64,000 nt of DNA, taken from assembly GCA_025667525.1 (NCBI GenBank), contig CM046878.1, forward strand, positions 395,874,974 to 395,938,973, read 5' to 3'. The DNA is from Glebionis coronaria. Taxonomy: Eukaryota; Streptophyta; Magnoliopsida; Asterales; Asteraceae. Below are positions 43,113 through 54,288 of the stretch, piece by piece. Position numbers and translations under genes: made by a program. The notes under the pieces were generated by a model. The model did no database searches. It saw only the letters and a list, made by a program, of their open reading frames with translations, and was not told the origin of the DNA. Within the stretch, counting starts at the first letter, position 1. The number at the start of each line of letters is the position of its first letter.

Positions 43113-45001
43113 TGTAACACCCCACTTTAAGTGAACCGTTACGCGTAATTATGGCGTGTAATCAAAGCATGCAAGGTAATATGTAGTAAAACATACATGA
43201 CCATAGGGAAAACCGGAATCAAACATCGGTTCCCAAACATAAGCCCAAAACATAATAAAGTAAAGGAAGTAAGAAATGACTAAACAAGCACAAGTATATA
43301 AAGGCAAAGGAAGAAATCTATGGCAGCTTCCATCCTATGCACGTCCTCCAAATGCTCGAGTCCTGGGTACCTGCCGTCTTGGGAACATGAAAAGAAAACG
43401 GCTGAGCATAACGCTCAGTGCACGGATGTACAACATAATATGAATGGCTAAAACATAAATAAGACTAATAGCAGCGGAAATAAAAAAGTCATGGATAACC
43501 TGACATAACTTATGAAAACTGGTTTTATAGTTTGAAAAGCTTTATGTTTATCTTATAAAATCTGTTTAACATGTTTACCATTAGCCAATATAGGTCATGA
43601 AAATATCAACGTGCATGAATACTTGGAGGGGTGACCTCGTCATGCAATTAGAGGGGTTGCCTCTAACTAATATAACTGTTTGGGTAGGAGGGATCAGCTC
43701 CTTGTGAAAGATGCAAGGCACACACCACGTTTACCTGAATAATCTACTGAAAGCATGTAAACTAGGATGCACCCATACGCCTGACATGATAATAATAATA
43801 ATATGGATAAAAGCTGAAGGGACGCCACGAGCTATCACTCTGTCGTGGTGGAGTCATAACATTGGTGCCTCCAGTGTTATGGTTATGGTACCTCCATAAC
43901 TAGGTGAAACTGGTCATGCATGTATATGGCTTTAGGTATCTAATTAAACATAAGCAAGTCAGAAACATATAAAACATATACTGGGGAAAACAGTTGGCTG
44001 CATACGAGAAATCCTAATAAGGAAGAATGTCCATACTGAAAGGACGGAGAATCTGTACCTTAAGTCCAGTGAATGAAGAAGACGAACGGAAGAGAGTCCT
44101 ACTTCGATCTCACTAATGCTACATAATAATATACGTGTTTAAGTATTTTGATTACTGGGTACGTAACTGGTTTTATATCATGTCTTAGCTTGTTTTATAT
44201 GTTCATGTCATGTTTTCACTGATTTTAACATTATGCTGTGTTTATCATGTATTTTGTATATTCTGATTAAGTATTACTTGTATTTCTTGTATTATTATAC
44301 TTGTTGTGTAATAATAAGTAACTTCCTAAAAATAGCAGGTTTCCTAAAATTGAAAGTTTTCAAAAATAGATTTACTGCTTAAAATAGATAAGTTCCTAAA
44401 GATAGAAAGTTTCCATATATAGATTAGCTGCTTAAATTGAATAAGTTTCTAAAAATAGAAAGTTCCCATAATTAGAAATAAGCTGGATTATTAAGCTAAT
44501 AAGATAAGCTTAAGTTTTACTGATTAATATTCTAAGTCATGTGATTAAATAGTATAGTTATTTAATTAATACATGTAAATTAAATAAACTATATGTTATA
44601 TGATTTAATTAAATACAAGCATGATTTAATTAAATTAAAGTGTATAAAAATACTTAGGTTAAAACATGTATCACTATTGTATTAATATAACCTAAGTCAT
44701 GGTTATTAATTAATTATATTTAATATTTAATAATTAATTAATACTATAGTGTAAAATAAATAATTAAATACTTAGGTTAAAATCATGTATCATTAATAAT
44801 AATAATAAACCTAATTTCATATTTTAATTAAATTAATTATATATCATGCCAAATTAATTTAATTAACTTGTTAAATTGTATACTTGTAAAATTAAATAAA
44901 CTTGTAAAAATAATCATGGATCGAACCGTGTGTTATTAATTTAATAAAACGTGTCGTGAACCCGTGAAAACCGTGAACCAAACACCCCTAAAACATTGGC
45001 A

Positions 45002-45339
45002 AACCGGCATGAACCGGTTGCCCCTATTTGTGTAAAGATGCCACCGGCTGAAGCCGGTGGTTCCTTTCTCTCGGCTAGCCGCTAACCACCAGCTTCCCAC
45101 CGGCAGTCGCTGGTGGTTCCCCTTGCCTGCCTACGGTCTCCCCTTCTTTCCTAAAATAGCCACCGGCTTAAGCCGGTGGTTGGGGCTGTGTTGCTGCCGA
45201 GACCAAACCAACCACAAGACACCCCCGACGCACGTCGGGGTGTCTTATCCCTGTTGTAGACCGATCCAAACACCTCCAAGACCTAGGTCTTGGTTGGTGA
45301 TGAGAACCAAAGCGACGCCGAGAGTCTTGGGACTCTCGG
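45002..45339. repeat. Cluster of seven inverted repeats in the G1 LTR
   Basis: Within 338 bp there are arms AACCGG/CCGGTT (45002-45019), CCACCGGCT/AGCCGGTGG (45041-45059), AACCACCAGC/GCTGGTGGTT (45084-45118), and the 20-nt palindrome CCACCGGCTTAAGCCGGTGG (45160-45179). These are followed by a 14-bp stem with one bulged C (45216-45246), the 18-nt palindrome CCAAGACCTAGGTCTTGG (45276-45293), and CCGAGAGTC/GACTCTCGG (45318-45339). All are perfect except the bulge. The region is GC-rich within an AT-rich LTR. Confidence 0.9.
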
Positions 45340-45589
45340 TTCGCATGGCGGCCGGAACCAACAAACCCGAAAACACTCTAATTAAATTGCCCACCATGAT
45401 TTTACATGTTTTAGTTCATGTTTTAATTAACTCCATGTTCATATATTCATAAAAGCATAAAAAGGAATTAAAAGAATTGTTTTTCGGATTACCCAAAACA
45501 CGTGGAATGGATAAATCTTGATATCACGAACACAATCCTAATCAATAATTAAAATCAAACCCCGTCCTTCTTTTGGCTTGATGCCAACG

Positions 45590-45735
45590 GCATAATTAGA
45601 ACATCACGTTCTCCTTTAGGGTGCTGCTGGCTGCATAATCAGAACATCACGTTCTCCTTTGGGTGATGCTGGCGGCATAAAGAGAACATCACGTTCTCCT
45701 TTTGGGTGCTACTGGAGGCATAAACAGAACTGGCG
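45590..45735. repeat. 43-bp tandem repeat in the G1 LTR
   Basis: GCATAA marks unit starts at 45590, 45633, 45675 and 45718. Each full unit contains AGAACATCACGTTCTCCTTT, itself an inverted repeat (GAAC/GTTC around ATCAC), then GGGTGCTGCTGG or a variant. Confidence 0.85.
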
Positions 45736-46247
45736 GCCACCATGAAGAGTTACTAGGTTTTTGCTTTGTTTAGAAAATGTGATAAATGAAAATGTAATGA
45801 TTTACCTTCCTAACATATTTTTGTGAAGTGGGTTGGGCCATAAGGCCCGTTTCTGTTCTTTGTGTCCGCATGTAGGTGGGGCCCACAAGGGAAACCAAAA
45901 CCTTTTCATGCTTAATAATTACGTGTTCGTACGTTTGTATTTACGTTACATTATTATAATTTAATCGTGTTATTATAAATACTTGTACGTAATCCTAATA
46001 ATAATATACGTAAATACATATTTATGTGTTCGTGATTCTTACGTTCATGATTTCATGTTCATGATTATAATTATTACTTATAATAATTATCTTGTATTAA
46101 TACATACTTAATACTTATCTGTAATAACACGTGCGTAATTCTTGTAATTAATATTCGTGACACGTGTTCATGTTATATGAGGAAATTAGTAACTTGTACG
46201 TATGATTATTAGTGTACTGTTCATGGTAAAAGCATGCGGGTCTTACA

Positions 46248-46262
46248 ACTCTTCCCCCCTAA
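46248..46262 (-). promoter_or_regulatory. Polypurine tract of Gypsy G1
   Basis: On the minus strand TTAGGGGGGAAGAGT precedes the TGTAAGACC start of the LTR, and AATTCGGGGACGAATTATT lies just before it. A GGGGACGAA block followed by a GGGGGG tract is the usual junction in Tekay/Del-type Gypsy elements. Confidence 0.8.
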
Positions 46263-46717
46263 TAAGAATAATTCGTCCCCGAATTATAGATAAAGTAAAC
46301 TGAAAAGAAACATACCCGAATCAAAATGAGAGGGTATGAAAGATAAAAGGACACGAAGATGACATGGTAGAAAGGAACGTGAAACGTGACATGTCTTGAA
46401 AGGACATGGAACGTGACGTGACTGAAAGGACATAACTAATCAATAAGAGAAAAACGGATACGAAGTCCGGATGAACTTGTCCGTTTCCAAGTGGCTTCCC
46501 TCTTGGAACGATTCATTCTAAAGATCTTGACAAAATGTTAAATCTTGGTCCTCCTGACCTTGACTTGAAAACTCTAAGAGTTCATTGTCATCTACGTAAG
46601 ATAGATCCCCTGAATTCGATCGAGGAAGTAAAAGTTAACATACAAGGTTAACTGAAACATTACGATGTCATAAAATCTAACCTAACTGATAATTAGCAAC
46701 GATGCGCGAGACATATT

Positions 46718-46803
46718 GAAACGTAATACGTGAAGAATTTTGAACGTGATACGTCAAAATTTTTGAACGTGATACGTGAAAATTTTTGAACGTGATACGT
46801 GGA
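46718..46803. repeat. 24-bp tandem repeat in the G1 interior
   Basis: Four units of GAACGTGATACGTGAAAATTTTT or variants begin at 46718, 46742, 46765 and 46789. Looser ACGTGA motifs continue on both sides (46379-46435 and 46860-46925). Confidence 0.8.
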
Positions 46804-47280
46804 GGTATGGCTAGTATAATATGGCAACATATCATGATCAATGATACGTGTAACATATCATGAACGTGATATGAGAAACGTGGAATGAACATGACATGTG
46901 AAACATATCGTGAACATGAAATATAACGGCGGTAACGCCTAGCGCTATAAGATGAGACGTGGAATGTGACGTAAAACTTGTGTCTGAGCATAGAGAGTTA
47001 TACTAAACTTGAGTCTGGTCTCTCAAGTTCTTGTAAAACTTCCCAAAACGAAAATGTACGCAAAATCGTAAGCCAGGATACGATCATGAACGCGAATAGT
47101 GTCATGAACGTGAGCGTGAAAGCAAGTCGTAAAATTCGAACAAGGACGTGAACGTAAATAAGGAGCACAAATGTGAACCTTCGTCTGGCCCGATAGGTGA
47201 GGGATTACCAAGTGATCGGATGCACCTTGACTGGAACATGTCCGATCAACCTGTTGGTTCTAAAATCCTTGCGGATGTAA

Positions 47281-48125
47281 GGATTCTGCAGACTTGATCA
47301 AACTATTGGCAATAACCCAGATAGCATCATGCTTCTTCTGAGTTTGCGTTAATCTGGTAACCAAAATCCATGGAGATCTTGTCCCCTTTCTGTTCACAAT
47401 TTCAGTTAGTGGAGAAACATCTTAGTCTGTTGGTGTTCTATCTTAGCCTGTTGGTATGACAGGTATTTAGATATGAATGTAACTGTATCTTGCTTCATAG
47501 AACTTGATACATAGGAGTTTGCGAAACCTTGAGTCTCCGAAATTAGACTTCTCTTAGTGTAGGATTTTCTAGAACACCTAATGTAGTGTAGGGTTCTCTC
47601 CTTTACGCATAAGATGAGTCATGGTAAGATTAACCGTGTGAATCCATGTGATTCAGCGTGTCACTGTAATCAACCAGAATTTATATTGAATAATTTCAGG
47701 GTGAAATTTTTCTCGTTGTCAAATTTTGCAACATAGTGGAAAAATGATCTTCCTGCTCTTCTCTAGACTTAAAGATAATCAGGTTTTCCATGATGAGAAC
47801 ACTGATGAATTTGTTTACGAGTTCATGGAAACTCAATTTATTAAGTCCACAATGCTGCTTGGGCTATTGTGAGACTAATACAAAATCATGAATCTAGCAT
47901 GATTGAGTTGTGAACGAATAGCAATCATGGACATGTCCTGCTATTTCACTCGTCATTGTTGTAGCATGATCATGAATCAAATCTTGGAAAAGTGCTTAAG
48001 GCCCTTAAATTGATTGGACATGACATCAATATGTCGTGGAGAATAACGGTTATGAATGGTGATTTGTTTTAAATCGACGGTAGTCGACACATAATCTCAT
48101 GTTACCGTCCTTCTCCTTGCAGGTT
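47281..48125 (-). pseudogene. Gypsy G1 reverse transcriptase and integrase remnants
   Basis: Translated by eye on the minus strand. 48125-48069 gives KEKDGNMRLCVDYRRFK, the RT palm start. 48063-47981 gives ITIHNRYSPRHIDVMSN and GLKHFSKI (compare the usual NRYPLPRIDDL...AKYFSKIDL). 47830-47750 gives FISVLIMENLIIFKSREEQ, where the FIDDIL catalytic box has become LIMENL. 47385-47281 gives KISMDF and KHDAIWVIANSLIKSAE, the integrase core. Stops and frame changes are frequent. RNase H between RT and IN is largely gone. This is an ancient, inactive copy. Confidence 0.78.
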
Positions 48126-48597
48126 CTTCTGGAATGTTTAGGAAGATTTTTAAATAATCGTTTGGTTATGAGTAAAGGAACTTCAATGGTCATGTCTTAA
48201 CTGACAGCTAGAAAATTTTAGCAGTCATGGATAACAAAGCACGTGTTTGGGAAGCATAGATAATTTATACAGATTTTCCAGATGGAAAACCATGCTGAAT
48301 GTATTTAGGAGCCAGAACATTACTATACAAAATCATGAATCGTAGCAGGGTGTGCTATTCATAGTCCATAATTAGGATTAAGTTCAACTCGAATCTGTCC
48401 GAGGTAATGCGTTAGCAGCTTGGATCTTATCATTAGGCTAAAGAAAAACCTTCGTATACATTAGGAATACGAATGACGTCCTTATGGTCATGAATATATG
48501 AAATATAGGTGCAAGAAAGGAAGTATCATCGAACAATCGTACAGATCTCACTGATATGCCGGTGCTGGTACTGAAATTCTTGTGTCCTTGTTAATAC

Positions 48598-49031
48598 TGT
48601 TGGGAATAAAATGTAGCCAGTGCACTTGAACGTTGACAAGAAGAAAACAAGCGTTGATAAGAAGAAAACAAACTTTGACAGATCAAGCGTTGACAGGAAG
48701 AAGTCAAGTGTTGATAGGTTGAAGACAAGCACTGATAGAAAGATATGGTCTACGCATATTTTGGTTCTAGTTTGTTTCTAGTAAAGATAGGATCAACAAT
48801 GTATTTTCTATAATTATATTTACCTAGAATAGCTGATACGTTGACTCTTGTACAAGGCTTCTTATGTCAATCAAGTGAAAGTTTGTTTTACAACTGTTTG
48901 TGTGTTCTTGTTTGAGTGTTAATTCCGCATAACACTTAAATTGTTTTATACATAAACAAAGTTTCTCTATGTGTTTAACTTGATCTAATCTCGTTTACAC
49001 AAGCTAAATCGATCTAAGTTTGGGATCAACA
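48598..49031 (+). repeat. 5' LTR of Copia D
   Basis: The 434-bp LTR starts TGTTGGGAATAAAATG and ends GGGATCAACA, giving inverted TGTTG/CAACA ends. The first 140 bp hold six copies of a CGTTGACAAG-like motif (48631-48738), several containing the TTGAC core of the plant W-box. The start is inferred from the ends, as no second LTR is available. Confidence 0.8.
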
Positions 49032-49033
49032 AG

Positions 49034-49045
49034 TGGTATCAGAGC
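49034..49045 (+). promoter_or_regulatory. Primer-binding site of Copia D (tRNA-iMet)
   Basis: TGGTATCAGAGC, the exact common plant Copia PBS, lies 2 nt after the LTR. Confidence 0.95.
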
Positions 49046-49128
49046 TTGTTGAGAAACTTTGGTCTAAAAGAACACAAGAACCCTAAAATCACCAAAAACC
49101 CTAATTTTCACAAAACCCTAAAAACATC

Positions 49129-51971
49129 ATGTCAACTCCAGAAGTAACCTCCCACTCCTCCTCAAACCACAACATTAAGATTCCTATGCTTGATGCAGAC
49201 AATTTTGAGCTGTGGAAGTTTAACTTTGAGCAATATCTGCAAATCCATGACTACACTCTCTGGGAGATTATTGAATATGGAAACACATTCAATAAAGCTC
49301 AAAAGATTGTAGATGCCATTGCTACAAGATCACCTGTTTAAGGATGCTCTGAAGCAGATAAGAAAGAAAAACCTGAAGATGGTAGAGCTGTGTCTGCTGA
49401 GGACATAGCAAAGAGAAGGGTTGATATGAAAACCCTAAGCATTCTGAAACTCTCGTTGGGACAAGAAAATCAGCACAAATACAGAGGTTATGAGTCTGTA
49501 AAAGATCTTTGGGCAGCCCTTGAAGTTGCCTATGGTGGTAATGCTGATACGATGGAAGAGAAAAAGAAGCAACTCTTGCATGAGTATGCTGTTTTTATGG
49601 CTCAACCTAATGAGAAGCTAAGTAGTGTGAGAAGCAGACTTCTCAACATTACAAGTAAGGTGTCCTTCATGGGGACAGTGATTGGTGATGTTGACATTAT
49701 TGCTACTTTTCTTAAAAGCCTTGGTGATGCATGGAAGATTGAGGCAAGATCTATAATTGCGAATAACACTTACAAAAGTTCTACTTTTGATGATGTTTAA
49801 AACAAACTAAGGCTGTTGGAGAATGAACTCTTTTGGATCATGGAAGCAAGACTACCAATGGAAACATGGCCTTCTTCTCACATAGTGAAGGTCAATTTGA
49901 TCAGAAGGATTCATACATGCACCCAGTTACTGGATCAACATGTGTCAACGCTGGATCATATCCTGTCAACGCCTCACGTTCAGACGCTGACACATACAAA
50001 ATTGACTCTCCAAGAGTTAAGCCTGGTGGTATTGATCTGGATAATGTGTGTGCATACATTGCTTCATTGCCCAATGGTTCATTGATTACTTATGAGGACC
50101 TTGAGCAAATAAGTGATGAGCATTTGGAGGAGATGGATATTAAGTGGAATATGGCTCTTGCAAGTATAAGAGCAAACAGATGGAATAGAAGATTCAAGAA
50201 GAAGTTAACTTTTAATGCAAAGGACACTGCTGGATTTGATAAATCCAAGGTTGAGTGCTACAATTGTCATCGTATGGGGCACTTTATGAGAGAATGCAGA
50301 TCTCCAAGAAGATCTGATGCTGGAAAACCCTCAAGCCAAATTGTTAAGGCTCAGGATCCTAAGTCCATGGTGGCAATGCAAGAAATTGATGGTATTGGAT
50401 GGGACTGGAGCTATTTGGCTAAGGATGAGGAAGAGGATAAAGCTTTGGTTTCTGATATAAAAGAAGAAGAGAATGTTCAATATGCTCTCATGGCACACTC
50501 CTCATCTTCATCAGACAATGAGGTATATGATGATGCTTTTTGTAGTAAGGGTTGTCGTTTAAATACTAAAAGACTTAACAAAGAGGTTTTAAGACTGTTA
50601 TCAGATGTGAGTACTGAGAGATGCAAGTCGTCTAACTATCAACTTGCTCTTACTCAAACTGAAAAGATTGTAGCTGAGTATAAGAAAATGGAGCTTGGCC
50701 TAAAAGATAAAATCAATATCTTAAAACATGAATTAAATGCTAGTACTGATATTAGAAATATCATGGAGAGGGTCAATGCTGAACTACAGGCTAAGTTAGA
50801 TGAGGCTATCAAGAATAAGGATAATTTAGACCTTAAAATTCAAAGATTTGATAAGGCCTCACAAACCCTAGAAGAATGTGTTAGTAAACAAAGGGATTCT
50901 AGGGACATGACTGGGACTGGGATGAAAGAGTATGTTGGTGTTCCACCACCAGCTGGGGACTTCTATGATGTCCAAAGAAAGGACTTATCTTAGACTGGTT
51001 TACCAGAACTCCAAGAAGAGGAATTTATTCCTCCACCAAGAGTCCTTACCCCAGTAGAAGAATATAGGCAAAAGTTGATTGATTTGGACCAATGGAAGAA
51101 ATCCAACCCTACCTTGTTTGTCAAGGGTGGCATGCTTTGTGATAGCCCAAATGAGTCTACCCCTATCAAAGTAACAAACCCAATCACTGGCAAGACTGTT
51201 GACCTTGGCTCAAACGCTGTTAGAAAACCTAGCATTAAGTATGCATAAATGTATAGAAATACTAGGTCACCAAAAAGCCAAGTTAGTGATAATGGAACAG
51301 TTTTCTTCTCTTCTAGACCTAGAGTTGTGTCTAGAAAAGCCTGTTATACTTGTGGTAGCTTTTCACATTTAGCTTATAAGTGTGTCAACGCTTCCAAGGT
51401 CAACGCTGACAAAAGGTCAAACACTGTCAGACCCAAAACTTTTGTGGAGCAAAGTCCACAAGTTGTTAGACCAGCCCCATTCTTTACTAAAGGGTCTAAC
51501 ACTTATGGTCAAAGACCTTTTCAGAAGACCAATACATGGTATAATAGGCAATGGGTTCATGTAGCAAACCCTAGGTTCAACGCTGATAAGGGTAATTTCA
51601 GCATTGACAAGACCAAATCAAACGCTGATAGAAACGTTGCCAGACCAAATAATGGTAAATATTTGCAACCACAGGGAAAGGGGTCTAAAGCTTCTTCTAG
51701 CTTTACATGGAGACCTAAGCAAGATCAAAACCTTAATACTAATGGAATTTCTATGACATGTAACAGATTTAATTATATTTCAAAGGTCATCACAAAACCA
51801 ATTGGGGTTAACTGGGTGTTCAATCCAAAAAGGGATGAACAAGGGGTTGTTATGAGAACTAAGTCTGTTCTTGTTGAACAACCAGATGAATCCAAGTCTC
51901 CTCAGGCTTGGGTTCCCATAGAAACTAATTTGTTTTTTTTATGTGCAGGGCATTCAAAAGCAGGTGAATGA
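49129..51971 (+). pseudogene. Copia D gag
   Basis: The ATG at 49129 opens the gag core (IPMLDADNFELWKFNFEQYL), continuing at 49390-49800 (LWAALEVAYGGNADTMEEKK). Breaks are TAA at 49339, TAA at 49798, a frame change near 49830, and further stops at 50991 and 51246. Two intact CX2CX4HX4C knuckles are present, CYNCHRMGHFMREC (50256-50297) and CYTCGSFSHLAYKC (51342-51383), with a coiled-coil-like stretch between (about 50560-50890). Repeated NAD and SID-type units near 51380-51640 come from the CGCTGACA motif. Confidence 0.88.
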
Positions 51972-53240
51972 CTATGGCTATTGGGATAGTGGATGCTCTA
52001 GGCACATGACTGGGAAGGAAGATTATCTCACAAACTTCACTCCCATTAAGGATGGTGATAAAGTTTACTTTGGAGGCGGATATGGAACTATCACAGGCAA
52101 AGGAACTCTTCTCACCAACAATTTGCGTTTTGAAAACGTGTTTCTAGTAAAAGAACTTGATAATAATCTTTTTAGTGTATCACAAGTTTGTGATAACAAA
52201 AATAAGGTTCACTGATACTGAATGCTTGGTGTTGAGCAAGGATTTTAAAATTCCAGATGAAAAATTTATTGATTATAGGACACCTAGGCCATAAGGACAT
52301 TTATAATGTGAATCTTAATGGTATTAGGATGAATAATAACTTGTCATGTCTTTATGCTAAAGCTTCAGTTGATAAGAGTAATCTATGGCACAGGAGACTA
52401 GGGCACATTAACTTTAAAAATATAAACAGACTTGTGAGACATGGCTTGGTTGATGGTTTGCCTGAAAAGGCTTTCCACAATGACCACTCTTGTGTTGCAC
52501 GCCTTAAAGGCAAAGAGCACAAGGTCTCATTTAAGTCTAAACAGGTGCACTCTAGTTCTAAACCACTTCACTTACTACATATGGACCTGTTTGGTCCAAC
52601 TAATATAGAGAGTTTGAATGGTAAATCTTACTGCTTTGTCATCACATATGACTTTTCTAGGTTTACTTGGACTTTCTTTTTAGCTTTGAAAAGTGACACT
52701 GCTGATACTTTAATTAACTTTATTAACCTAATTGAAAAGAAGACTGGTAATGAAGTTAAAATGCTTAGAAGTGATAATGGTGGTGAGTTTAGAAATAAGT
52801 TGTTGGATGATTTTTGTGCCAAGAAAGGGATTACTAGACAGTTTAGTATTGCCAGAACCCCACATCAAAATGGGGTTACTGAGAGAAAGAATAGAACCCT
52901 AATTGAAGCAGCCAGGACTATGTTGGCTGATGCTCACTTTCCCATTGCTTTTTGGGCTGAGGTTGTGAATACAGCTTGTTATGTTCAGAATAGAGCATTG
53001 GTCAACAAGATACATAACAAAACACCTTATGAGTTACTTTGGGGAAGGAAACCTAATATTGGTTTTCTTAAACCTTTTGGTTGTCATGTAGTTGTACTAG
53101 ATACTAGTGATGCCTTAGGTAAATTCAGTGCTAAAGGTGATGAAGGCTACTTCATGGGTTATTCAGTGCAGAGCAAGGGATATAAGGTTTACCTTAAGAA
53201 GGAAAAACGTATACTTGAAAAAGTACATGTTAGTTTTTAG
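51943..53240 (+). pseudogene. Copia D protease and integrase
   Basis: The protease has YWDSGCSRHMTGKEDYL with the catalytic Asp at 51985 and ends LFSVSQVCD. A frame break at 52213-52257 precedes integrase, which is then open to 53240. The zinc region has LWHRRLGHINF and HSCVARLKGK, where Arg replaces the last Cys of HHCC. The core has LLHMDLFGP, MLRSDNGGEF and NGVTERKNRTL, so the D, D, E residues are all kept. The protease frame overlaps the gag frame by 29 nt in the +1 frame. Confidence 0.9.
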
Positions 53241-54288
53241 AGAGTAAACCTAGTGATCCTGAAAGTGGTCCAAATTGGTTGTTTGACTTGGAACCTCTAT
53301 CTAGGACTTTGAATTATATGCCTGTTACTAATCCAGACATTGTGAAGGTAACTTCAAATGTTGTGGAAGAACCAGTTGTTGATGTTTCAGGTACATAGGT
53401 TAATGAAGAGGTTGGATCACAAGCAGACAAGTAATCTCCCATACTTGAGTATGTCACTATTCCCATATGGACAAATGCTTTTGCTGCTGCTGTTGCTGGA
53501 AAGGAAAATGGTGGTCCCTAAGTATCACCAGTTAACAACATGCATGGTCCTTCAGGCGCTGACAAAGGAAAATCTGGCACTGACAAGACAAATTCAGGCG
53601 TTGATGGCTCAAACGTTGACAACACCATTTCAGGTGTTGATGGATCCAACGCTGACAACCTTGGTTCAGGCGTTGACAACTCCTTTGACCATCTTTTCTC
53701 TTCCAATTATGAACAAGGTGAACCTTCAAGCAGAAATGAATAGGTTCATTCAAATATTGATGGAAGAGAGTCTGAAGAGGATATTAACAATATGGAAGAT
53801 GAGATTGAGGACAACACACTTATTGAAGGAGGAGTGCTTACTACTACAACCAAAAATCATCCTCCTTCTCTTATTATTGGTGATGTGATGTCTCATGTTC
53901 AAACTAGAAGATCTCCTCAGAATCTTGGAGGATTTATTGCTAATATCCACAAGAAGTTTGATACCCCTCTTATTCAAGCATGTTTGTTTGCCTGTTTTCT
54001 GTCACAACAGGAACCCAAGAAGATTTTTGATGCTCTCAAAGAACCATGTTGGGTGGAAGCAATGCGGGATGAGCTTCACCAATTTGCCATTCCGGATGTT
54101 TGGGACAAGATGGGTTATTAGAAGCAAGAAAGATGAAAGAGGCATTATGGTCAGAAACAAGGCACGTTTAGTGGCTCAAGGATATACACAAGAGGAAGGG
54201 ATAGACTATGAGGAGGTCTTTGCACCAGTTGCAAGGATTGAGGCTATAAGGATCTTTCTAGCCTATGCTTCCTGCATGGGCTTTACTG
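53241..54288 (+). pseudogene. Copia D linker and N-terminal reverse transcriptase
   Basis: The linker (53241-53790) is frameshifted and rich in CGTTGACA-derived GVDGSN units (53560-53690). The RT start has [14 protein letters not shown], then a deletion after DVW that removes the usual strand before GTRWV and shifts the frame. It then continues [34 protein letters not shown] up to the TSD TACTG (54284-54288) of G2. Confidence 0.85.

Larger units (their letters stand above)
43113..46247 (-). repeat. 3' LTR of Gypsy G1 (3.1 kb)
   Basis: On the minus strand it starts TGTAAGACCCGCATGC and ends GGGGTGTTACA. Orientation rests on the PPT at 46248. About 300 bp from the left end lies GGCTGAGCATAACGCTCAG, with a related block at a similar distance in G2 (54580), so the two LTRs are related. 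Contents include AT-rich stretches (44500-44900), a cluster of inverted repeats (45002-45339) and 43-bp repeats (45590-45735). The 131-codon frame at 45057-45452 lies in the hairpin cluster and is not credible as a gene. Confidence 0.82.
43113..48597 (-). mobile_element. Tekay-like Ty3/Gypsy element G1, 3' part
   Basis: A 3.1-kb LTR at the left end is preceded, on the minus strand, by a typical PPT, and further right by decayed integrase and RT in the Gypsy order (RT then IN toward the LTR). The left edge interrupts Copia C. At the right edge (48598) Copia D is inserted, and the remaining 5' part of G1 is beyond the window. The interior is only about 2.3 kb here, so much of pol has been deleted. 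Confidence 0.8.

Noticed and set aside
45057..45452. 131-codon plus-strand frame in the G1 LTR
   Set aside because: It runs through the hairpin cluster, antisense to the element, with no recognisable domain.
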